Positions 55,491 to 64,000 of a stretch of DNA of 64,000 nt are shown in pieces. How positions within the stretch are numbered: the stretch's first letter is position 1; the number at the start of each line of letters is the position of its first letter. Under the pieces are notes generated by a model. It searched no databases, had not been told where the DNA came from, and worked only from the letters and a program-made list of their open reading frames with translations. The DNA is from Thozetella sp. PMI_491 (taxonomy: Eukaryota > Ascomycota > Sordariomycetes > Chaetosphaeriales > Chaetosphaeriaceae), in contig MU270081.1 of assembly GCA_021432635.1 (NCBI GenBank), positions 264,942 through 328,941 on the forward strand, given 5' to 3'. Made by a program: the position numbers and the translations under genes.

Positions 55491-56780
55491 GTGGCCGCCG
55501 CTAGGAACCGCAATGGGTGCCAGTGCTTGATTGGCCTACGCCGATCTGCAAAATCGGACAATACGGCAGTGCGTCCCCCGCTGCGGCGTCCGCGGCCGAG
55601 ACGCACTGGATCGAGCCCGGGTCTCGGATGAAGAAAGCAGGGGTATCATGAACACGGGAGGCTGTGCTCTAGCTCCTACCCCCAAATCATGAGATTATTT
55701 ACCTTAGTTGGATACTAAGCGAGAGTAGAGAGTAGCTAACCGTCGGTCGGTTGGTGGTTTGGTCTGCGGCGCGCGGCGCGAGCGCAATTGGAGACGCGCG
55801 AACCCAAAGGAAGAGAGAATGGGCGTCGAGGCATGGAATTTTTGTATAGTTACGGAGTAGTCGGGACACGTCTAGCGAGATTCTCCACATACCAAGCCTC
55901 GCTTCGCAGTATATAGTCGTAGTCGTGGATGGAGCGAAATGGCGCAGGAACAAGCATTCCCCCCAATCCGTTTACGAGGGTTCCCATTGGCCGACTCGCT
56001 TGTTCGGGGCCGGCCCCATGAGCTTGAATCTTGAATGAGCTTGAGGCTCTCCAGGTACGAGGTTGAGTGCCTTCTTTGTGGCAGCACATCAGCCTGTATT
56101 CCCCTGTATTCCCGCACACCCTCTGCCGCCCCCAACCATGCTGCATGATGACGATGGTGACGGCCGCCAGTCTCTAACCACTCTGCCGCTCCGCCATGGA
56201 CGGCCCAGCTTCGGCCAGTCGGCGCAAGACACCAAACCAGAAACGATGCAGACTAGCAGCCAAGCGTCCTGTAGGCTGGCGGCGCGGTACACCCTCTCGT
56301 AAGAGAACCCAACGCTGGGGGGAGCCAGCGGACTTCAGAGGTGTCCGCATACAGCTCAGGCACAGGCTCTGGCCGACTCAAAGAGGCAGCTGGCCCCGCG
56401 TCTGGTCACTTCACACGTCGTGAGCTTTCTGGTTGCCATGTGCACAGCCTGAATTGTTTCTGTTGTTCTTCCTTCCTGCTCGGTAGCGCTGGAAGTCGTT
56501 CGTTAGATCATCATTTTCATGCGTCTTCCCTGGCGCCAATTGAACCAAGACACTGCACCGCTGATCCAGACGTCTTGCGCGCCTGTTTCTCCCCGCGCGG
56601 AAACTCGGGACTAGTACATTCGCTCTTCCGGCTTGATCGATCTCCCTAGCTACCCCCCCTCCCCTCGTTTTTTTTCCCCGGCGGCGTGCTCCTCGCGTCG
56701 ACGAGGTTCTCGACACTGCCAATCTTCGCAAGCACATCCATCGTACAAATCCAACGAGGGTCAATCGGCGCGCGAACACG
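55491..56780. other. intergenic
   Basis: 1.29 kb. It contains an alternating GCGCG patch (about 55768-55782) and a TACGGAGTAG word at 55851-55860. The last 150 bp before the GH72 ATG are C/T-rich with a T8 run (56669-56676), a typical promoter end. No gene is supported. Confidence 0.4.
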
Positions 56781-58599
56781 ATGGCCATCGCTCAACTGAC
56801 CAAGGCGCTCGCCTTGGGCGCGCTCGCCACCGCGGCCTCGGCCGCCTCGCTGCAGCCCATTGTAATGAAGGTGAGATGGAGTCCGCGGGGCAAACAGGAC
56901 CCCGGGCACCCCGCGGCGACCACGAGATTCTGACGTCCGGCAGGGCTCCAAGCTTTTCTACAACAACGGCACCCAATTCTTCATTAAGGGCGTCGCGTAT
57001 CAGCAAAACTCCGAAGCGGCGGGCAAGACGTCCAACAACACTCAATACGCAGACCCGCTCGCAGACGAGGCGGCTTGCACGCGAGACGTCCCTTTCCTGC
57101 AGAAGCTGGGCACGAACGTCATTCGGACGTACGCGATTGATCCGACGCAGAACCACGACAAGTGCATGTCCCTGCTCCAGGATGCCGGCATCTACGTCAT
57201 CTCCGATCTGTCCGAGCCGTCGCTCTCGATCCAGCGCGATTCTCCGGAATGGAACCTGGAGCTCTACACGCGATACACCAACGTCGTGGACGCATTGATC
57301 AAATACGACAACGTGATCGGCTTCTTCGCGGGCAACGAGGTGACGAACCAGAAGAACAACACTGGCGCCTCCGCCTACGTCAAGGCCGCTGCCCGCGACA
57401 TCAAGGCCTACATCAAGACCAAGTCCAGCCGGTGGCTCGGTGTCGGGTATGCTGCCAATGATGATTCCGACATCCGTTCGAACCTGTTCTCGTACATGGT
57501 ATGTCGTGTTAATCACAAGCTCGAGCCGCATTGCACCCCTTTCGGCGCTTTCGACGAGCTATGCTAGTGGGTCGTGCACTGACAACGAAATAGAACTGTG
57601 GAGACGCAGACTCCTCCATCGACTACCTCGGATTCAACATCTACGAGTGGTGGTAAGTGGCTTAGTGGCTTAGTTGGTGTTGCCACGCTTGGCACCGTCT
57701 CTTCTTGTGCCAAGAAAGCTCTAACCGATATCTGTAGCGGCGACAACACCTTCCAGGGGTCGGGCTATGCCGACCGAACCGATTTCTTCAAGAACTACTC
57801 GGTTCCCGTCTTCTTCGCTGAGTATGGATGCAACACCCAAGGGGGCGCCGAAGGTCGCCTCTGGCAGGACACGACCGCGCTGTACTCGTCCGATATGACT
57901 GGGGTCTGGAGTGGCGGCATTGCCTTCATGTACTTTGAAGAGGCAAACGACTTCGGCCTGGTCAAGATCCAGAACAACGCTGTGTCAACCATGAAGAACT
58001 ACGGCGTCCTAAGCAGCAGGGTTGCTGCTGCTACCCCTACTGGTGTTGCCATGGGATCGTACAACCCCTCAAACTCGCCGCAGCCGTGCCCTGCGATTCA
58101 AGCAGACTGGGTCGCCCGTGAGCAGCTGCCGCCCACGCCGAACGCCACGGTCTGCGAGTGCATGTTCAACAGCCTCTCTTGCGTGCCGGACCCCAAGCTC
58201 ACCTCGGACAAGTACCAGAAGCTCTTCGACAGCGTCTGCGGCTACCCAGGCAGCTCCTGCGACACCATTAACAGCAATGCGTCGTCCGGCAACTACGGCG
58301 CCTTCAGCATGTGCAATCCCAGCCAGAAGCTCGGCTACGTGCTTGACGCCTATTACAAGAGCCAGAAGAGCGATGCGTCTGCCTGCAACTTCAACGGCCA
58401 GGCCGTCACCACCAAGGCTTCCGCTGCGAGCAGCTGCAGCGCCGCCCTCTCGAGTGCCAGCGCCAGCGCCAGCCATAGCAGCAGCAACAGCTTTGCGGTG
58501 CCACTCCCGATGCACGGCATGCTTACCCTCGGCGACTTTACTATGGGAGCATACGTGCTTACGGCCATGGGTCTTGGCGCGGCCATGGTTCTCTTCTAA
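56781..58599 (+). CDS. GH72 beta-1,3-glucanosyltransferase with CBM43 (Gas/Gel family)
   Basis: Exons are 56781-56870, 56944-57498, 57594-57652 and 57738-58599, giving 521 residues. The signal peptide is [21 protein letters not shown]. The GH72 catalytic domain has [15 protein letters not shown], acid/base Glu162 in FFAGNEV and nucleophile Glu263 in VFFAEYGC; spacing equals that of yeast Gas1 (Glu161 and Glu262). A Cys-rich X8/CBM43 module (about residues 350-460, starting CPAIQADW and with CEC, SCV and GYPG elements) follows. Then come a Ser/Ala linker and a hydrophobic GPI signal ending GAAMVLF. The enzyme elongates and branches cell-wall beta-1,3-glucan at the plasma membrane. Very confident in the family; the paralogue (Gel1/2/4) is not resolved. 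Confidence 0.95.
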
Positions 58600-59509
58600 G
58601 CTCGAGATCAGAGAAAGGAGTGGACATGGGCGACGAAAACCGGCGTGCTGGCGGGGATATAACAGATGGGATATACCGCGTGTGGCACCAAGCGCCTATT
58701 TGGAAGGGGCAAGTGTACAAAACTTGTGAGGGACAAGGCCCTCGTGCAGAGATTGGAAACCTCCGAGCGACAGACTGGTCTTAGACCCTTAATATTCGCA
58801 CATTCGATGACGACTTGTGTCAAGATAACTCATGAATTTGTGGCTTAATGAAGGCAGCATACGAACGACAGATATGAGATAACTGTAATTAAAATCCCTT
58901 GGCCGACTACGGATGATATGGCTGCTTTGGTGAACTAACATCCCACGAACGAGATTTTGGGTCGATATGAAGACAAGCCTCTGTTATGCCAATGCCTGTC
59001 AAGAATAGGTACGAAATCCATGCAGTCGAGACCGCGTTAGATACCTCAAGCAAGCAAGGGTGACGTGGATGAGACGTACAAGGTACCAGGCGTCCGGCCC
59101 TACCTAGCGGCCAAGGACGAAGGCGCGGTTCAGCCCACGCCTTAGGGCCCTCTATTATGGCCACTTATGCTAGGCTTTCTCTGCTATAAGTTACAGCGCC
59201 CTTCCCGCCAACTGTTTGCCAGCCCCGGAGATTGGCTGCATTCTGGCTTTACGGTTCTAGGATATACCCGGGCCCAGGCGGAAGGACTGAATAGACTTCG
59301 GCGGGAAGGATATTGCTGCGTATCAGGCTGTCGACTAGCTTCCATGATTCTTGCTATATCTACGTCCAAAAAGGGGAGGGGCTTCCCAGGAGACCACCAA
59401 GGGGGTCATGGCCCAGGGTCCTTTTACTTAATCCTCTTCGGCCATCGCATCGTCCAAGAGTTGTCGAGTTTGCATGCAATCATTCTCAAACTTACACTCC
59501 GTCATAACC
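58600..59509. other. intergenic
   Basis: About 900 bp between co-directional plus-strand genes. No supported gene or repeat. Confidence 0.4.
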
Positions 59510-60243
59510 ATGTTTCCCTCCCAACTCATGGCTGCGGCCACGGCCTGGGGCGTCCTAGTCCCCGTGGCCCTCGGTTTGCCCCAGACGCAAGCACCCCCTG
59601 TCATCACTCCGACAGTGGATTCTTTGAACATGTCCGGGCCGGGATGCCCACTGGGAGCCGGGGGGATTGTCAAAGGAGTCAAGAACAGTACTCCTGTATT
59701 TTTGTTCACGGAATGGGAGATCTCTCGCGCCGACGCCGACGCAAATGCCAGCTCGGTCTCGAAGTGGTGCACCCAGCAGATGGCGCTCAGCAGCATTCCG
59801 TCCGGCCAGCAGATCCGCCTATCGAATGTCAACATCTCGGGCTGGGCTACGCTGGATCCGGAGAGTAAGCTGGAGCTGAGCTTTGAGACACGACTGGGAG
59901 ACTTGTCTGCGGTGAGGTTCCAGCAGCTTATGCTGCCTTGCTATTGCTTTCACTGCGACTGACTGTGTACAAGGCGCAAACTGCCACCATCAACCCCGGG
60001 GACCTAAAATCCAATGCCTTCCAAGTTGCCCTCAAGCCCCTGCCCGACACCTGGTCTGCTTGCGTAGATTCCACTGGCAAGATCCCGAGCCTTAGCTTGA
60101 AGACGAATGTCACGCTGGTCGGTAGCAAACTTCCTAGCGGAAGCTACTCGGGCGGTGTCGTCGGCGGCGAGAAGAGCGACCTCTCGAAGGCATTGTCCTT
60201 GCACTTTGACCCCGAGTGGAGGGCATGCTCGCCAGCGAAGTGA
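59510..60243 (+). CDS. DUF4360-type secreted protein
   Basis: Exons are 59510-59911 and 59974-60243, giving 223 residues. A hydrophobic leader (AAATAWGVLVPVALG) is probably a signal peptide, followed by LPQTQAPP. The mature part starts SGPGCPLGAGGIVKGV, and has FTEWEISRADADANASSVSKWCTQQM and the C-terminal GEKSDLSKALSLHFDPEWRACSP block, typical of the DUF4360 family of small secreted fungal and bacterial proteins. There are three N-glycosylation-type sites (NMS, NST, NIS) and few cysteines. No function has been established for the family. The intron ends AAG rather than CAG/TAG, which fits the frame but is less usual. Confidence 0.8.
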
Positions 60244-60563
60244 AGCCTTGGGGAGACTCGGGAGCGGGTTAGATCTCGCGCATGGTTATTAGTGATGAAA
60301 TACTGGTGGCATCTTCGAGGATGTTGACTTTTGGTTGCTAGGTTGTAATAAGTTGGTCCAACTATTTCAGCTAATCGCCTCTACTTAGACCACCTTGCCG
60401 CATTCCCCTTCAATAGACCTTATGAATTGAGGGAAAGAGACAACCTTAAGATGCACTAAATCTCTGTAGCACACGGAGTGGACTTGTTTGTGCCTAAACA
60501 TCCACTTGCGTTGGTCCTTTCGCGAGAATCTAGAGCGGCCATGAAAGCGACTTGCACATTGTG
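60244..60563. other. 3' intergenic between convergent genes
   Basis: About 320 bp of converging 3' flanks, AT-richer in the middle. No gene is seen. Confidence 0.4.
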
Positions 60564-61845
60564 CTAATACAGCCAAGACAAGTCCCCTATATTCTTGATC
60601 CTTGCCCGAAATTTGTCGTCCGTCTCAACTGTATCATGGCGAACGAGATTCTTTTTGTGCATACCATGCACTATTTTGAGTATCTGGTCTATATGTGCTT
60701 TTCGGGTGGCTTCGTACAACCGTAGAGCTTGCGCTAATTCGGCTTCTGCGGGAAGTCGCTCTGCGCCGACAGGGAATACATGAAGCATCGCGGCTGCAAA
60801 TACCGATGCATCATCCAGCGCAAGACCCCCGCCTGCTGCAAACGCACCGCCGTGAGCGTCTGCAGCGTCGCCTACAAGCGTTGCACGTCCGTTACCCAGA
60901 ACCCAGCTATCGATGCCATAGGCTGCGGTATTAGGATAAACGCGCGTGTTCGGTGTTGCGTTGATAATAGCCCTTATGAGCGGACTCCAGTCCTTATAGG
61001 AGCTCCTTAGAACGTCCATATCACTCTCAGAGTCCCACTTGGCGTCTTTATAGGGTGTGTTTTTGTCCCCCGGGATGCTTTGATGCGTATCAACGACTGT
61101 AAAAAGCTCACCCCCAAGCCTCGAGACAAATAGAGTACGATCAAGGCCCCAGAAGAGATTTGCCTCATCCGGCAAGTCTGGGATATGAGCAACATGAGAT
61201 ATAGGGAAGACTGAGCGGAAAGATACTCCGCCAGTCCATGAGGTCTGCGATTCAGGGAGAAAGTAAGTTCGGATCGCAGAAGGTATTCCATCGGCTCCAA
61301 TCAGGATGTCTGCATTTACAGTCGATTCGTCTATAAACTTGAGAACTAGGCTTTTAGATTGCTTATCGAATAGAACGGATTGAAACCTCTTGGAAAGTTG
61401 AATCCTGGACGGTTCGACGTGAGCTAGCAGCGACTCCTGGAGATGTGGTCGATAGTAGCGTGTTGTTCGATGACGGTAGTCAACTTCTCCACGATGAGCC
61501 TCATTAGAGAGTATCTCATCTGTTCGCCAGTGACTAGCGTTCCACATCAGCGCAATATTAAGAAAATAACTGGCTTAAAAGATGGGCTTACCGGTGAATC
61601 ATGGGAGCTCCCGATTTATTTCTGAAAGCAATTGAGTCGTCCAAAGCGTTCAGCACTCCCAATCTCTCCAAAGTTCTCATGCCATTGGGACTGAGTGCAA
61701 TAGATGCCCCAATTTCTTTCAACTCTGAGGCACGCTCATATATCTGGATATCAATGCCTGGATGGCTCTTCAGTGCAATCGCAGCAGCTAGGCCAGCTAA
61801 ACCAGCGCCCACAATGGCAAGTTGAAGTTGCTGAGTCTCACCCAT
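60564..61845 (-). CDS. FAD-dependent monooxygenase (salicylate hydroxylase-like)
   Basis: Exons, in coding order, are 61845-61592 and 61533-60564, a GTAAGC..GCTAG intron of 58 nt, giving 407 residues. The FAD ADP-binding motif is AIVGAGLAGLAAAIAL (about residues 10-25). The IYERASELKEIGASIALSPNGMRTLERLG block is typical of class A flavoprotein hydroxylases. Next come the DG motif (ADILIGADGIPSAIR) and the GD motif (LVGDAADAHGGAFAAGGGLALDDA). In most such enzymes the GD motif reads GDAAHA; here Asp replaces His. The closest functional group is the salicylate/6-hydroxynicotinate 3-monooxygenase type, which hydroxylates aromatic acids with NAD(P)H and O2. It is adjacent to, and co-directional with, an MFS exporter, as in many aromatic-degradation or metabolite gene pairs. 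Confidence 0.9.
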
Positions 61846-62155
61846 GGTGCGTGTGAGAGAACATTCGTGTAACGGATATCTGTATGTGGGTTAACTCGCA
61901 AATGCTGGGTGATTGTGAAGGCTGCCTGGGATTGCCCCGCGCCGCAGTCATGTCAAAATATTTCATAATGCGAGATACCGGTCGGACGCCAGGGTCTCTA
62001 GCGTTTGAGCATCGCGAGCGATAGTTTTGCAACTTGATACAAGATAATAACCCATATCTACCACTTCAATTACCCCCAAGCTAATAACATGCGTGTTTCG
62101 GACCAACAAAAAGCAGACTCCACAGGTGATTCAAGGCAGGCATTTGTGAGCTTGC
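61846..62155. other. intergenic
   Basis: 310 bp between the monooxygenase and transporter genes on the same strand; the monooxygenase promoter. AT-rich near 62030-62060. No gene is seen. Confidence 0.4.
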
Positions 62156-64000
62156 TTACGCCTTCTCCGTGTTGGTGGGCTTCCGGAACTCAACCTTGTG
62201 CCACTTCATAAGAAGCGAGACCATAATCAGGACAGACCCAGCTGCCACGACAATGTAGAAAAGCTTAGCCATGGTGGCAGTCACACCCAAAACGACCTGC
62301 TCGACCAGCTCTGGGAGTGACGCGGCCGCGTCGCGTGATGCTACACCAGCCAGGGCTTCCCGGATTGTGTTGTCGGGCAAGCCGAACGATCCGAGCGAAT
62401 CCTTGAGTGTGTTAAACCCGATGTTTGTGTACAAGCAACTCGCAATGGCCAATCCATATCCCTATTGACCTGTTAGTACCCGTCATCGCAAAGCAAGGGG
62501 GCGAAAAGGGGACTCACAGTAGACCCGAACTGGGCTAGGTTGAAAAGCGCGGCAGTGTCAAAGCGGTCAGTGGTCGGGAGGACGGCGTTGGCGACGCTCA
62601 CGCCGTTAAACCACAGCATCCCCAGTCCGATTCCGAGCAATGCCCCGAACGCCATCACGTTGGACTCGGGCGTATCCGGCGTAACTCTCGTCATCAGCGT
62701 CCCGGCAGTGAGTAGGATGCAGCCAGCGAGGAAGTACAAGATGGCATAGCGCTTGATCACGGGAAGGAGAGCGCCGGAAAGGATGGCCGACGTGATGAAG
62801 ACGCAAAGGAATGGGAGGAAGTGAACAGCCGTCTCGACTGCGTTGTAGCCCCGGGCGAAGGCAAAGAAGAGCGGCAGGTAGTACATAGAAATGGCGTAGC
62901 AGAAGCTCGTCATGGATGTACCAATGGTAGCCAGTCCAACTTCGCGGATCATGATAAGACGGCCGTAAGACGCTCGCCTGTCCGGAGTGGTGAAGATCGA
63001 GAAGGTTTGCTGGACGATGTACGCCACGTGCACGAGGCCGGCAACGATCCACAACGCGATGGTTGAGCCCGAGCTCCATGGCCAGACATTACCGGAATAG
63101 CTGAAGGAGAAGGCGGCAAGGAGGATAGACCCCGCGTGCAGAGCACATCCGACCCAGTCGATCCTAGCAAGATGGTACAATGCAGAGCCGGTGTACGGTG
63201 CCTTGTAGGAGGGGAAGAAGACGAACGTCCCGGCGAAGAGGATGGCAATGAAGGGAATATTGATGTACATGGACTGAAACATTTTAGTCAAAGCAACCAC
63301 ATAGGTTGAGCTTTCAAGAACCTACCCATCGCCAAGTAGCGTGAGGATTCTGGACGAAGCCAGCACCGACAAGGGGCCCGGATAGCAGGCCAAGAGCCCA
63401 CTGCCCTCCCACCAACCCCATGACCTTCGGCGCGGATTGTGGCGATGCATAAAGAGCGACATACGAGAGAACCCTGCCAGAACCACGTAGTCAGTAAGAG
63501 TATTGGATGAAGCTGCGGCACGATGGACTGGCTCGGGTGGAACTTACACTTGGTAGACTCCCGTCAGACCCGATCCGATCAAGATGCGTCCGACAATGAT
63601 CGACTCCATGTTCTTCGCAGAGCCGCCCACCACCGATCCGGCAGCAAACAGGATCAAGGCCGCGCGCATAATGTCGCGAAGGTTGAATACTCCCGTCAGT
63701 TTTCTGTAGACCGGAATCATACCTAGCGATGTCAGCAGTCAGCATCCTGTCAAAACAGATGTGCGAGGCGGCGAAGGTCGACACCCATAGATCTGACGTA
63801 CAGGAACCTGCAGTAACCATAGCCATACCGACCCACGGTAGAAGTTCAATTCGACCCATGGCCTCGTAGATGGGAGCTTGCATGTTCGAGACGTTTCCGA
63901 TGTCGTAGCCTGCGGTTCGAAAGGATAAATGTTAGCGAACTTGTCGCCGCGGTTTCATCCTTGTGGGCGAGATCCGCCCATACCTAGGAGGATGGCTGCC
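62156..64000 (-). CDS. MFS transporter, DHA2-like (5' partial)
   Basis: Runs off the right edge. Visible exons, in coding order, are 64000-63984, 63909-63808, 63722-63548, 63473-63326, 63273-62518 and 62461-62156: at least 500 residues, all in phase. It opens in a membrane helix (ILLGYDIGNVSNMQAPIY), as MFS members of the sugar/drug type do. The loop 2-3 region IPVYRKLTGVFNLRD and motif C-like GGQWALGLLSGPLVGAGF are followed by WRWSMYINIP, a signature of 14-helix DHA2 exporters. Helices continue to a C-terminal hydrophobic segment (LFYIVVAAGSVLIMVSLLMKW) and a charged tail. It is likely a plasma-membrane proton antiporter for a toxic or secreted small molecule. The neighbouring monooxygenase suggests an aromatic substrate; this is inference. 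Confidence 0.9.

Noticed and set aside
1-64000. tRNA genes, CRISPR arrays, rRNA genes and intact transposons
   Set aside because: I scanned for T-arm-like GGTTCGA words, regularly spaced repeats and transposase or reverse-transcriptase motifs and found none that hold up. A covariance-model search would be needed to exclude small RNAs.

Overview
The window looks like nuclear DNA of a filamentous ascomycete, most likely a lignocellulose-degrading Sordariomycete (perhaps Sordariales or Chaetomiaceae; this is inference). The reasons are short 50-75 nt GT..AG introns with CTAAC/CTGAC-like branch points, GC-rich coding sequence, monocistronic genes on both strands, and families typical of such fungi (GH7, GH131, GH72, DUF1996, DUF4360, UstYa-like DUF3328, DUF3425 bZIP). 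I rebuilt 27 gene models. For almost all multi-exon genes, splice phase and total length close exactly in frame.

Left part (1-20 kb): a UstYa-like oxidase cut by the left edge; a small one-helix membrane protein; a disordered acidic protein; a DUF7730/F-box-like protein; a probable seven-helix membrane protein with a glycosylated Cys-bearing ectodomain (4568-6408); an ACMSD-like amidohydrolase next to an amidase; a gene-poor 3.2 kb stretch; a large disordered protein; a DUF3425 bZIP factor divergent from a short-chain dehydrogenase; and a GNAT acetyltransferase.

Middle (21-36.5 kb): housekeeping genes for the ER P5A ATPase (Spf1) and mitochondrial malate dehydrogenase, then a PLAC8 Cys-rich protein. 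These are followed by a secretome group: S53 tripeptidyl peptidase, GH131 glucanase and DUF1996 protein.

Right-centre (37-47 kb): an Hst3/Hst4-type sirtuin divergent from a (6-4) photolyase (two genome-maintenance genes sharing one 951-bp promoter), an F-box protein and a TRIP4/Rqt4-like zinc-finger protein of ribosome quality control.

Right part (48-64 kb): a GH7 cellulase with shortened tunnel loops, a GPI-anchored S41-like peptidase, a mitochondrial-carrier-fold protein, a GH72 cell-wall glucanosyltransferase, a DUF4360 secreted protein, and an FAD monooxygenase beside a DHA2-type MFS exporter that runs off the right edge.

I saw no tRNA or rRNA gene, CRISPR array or intact transposon. 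The most unusual objects are the orphan 7-helix protein, the sirtuin whose catalytic domain is split by a disordered insert of about 265 residues, and the loop-shortened GH7 enzyme.
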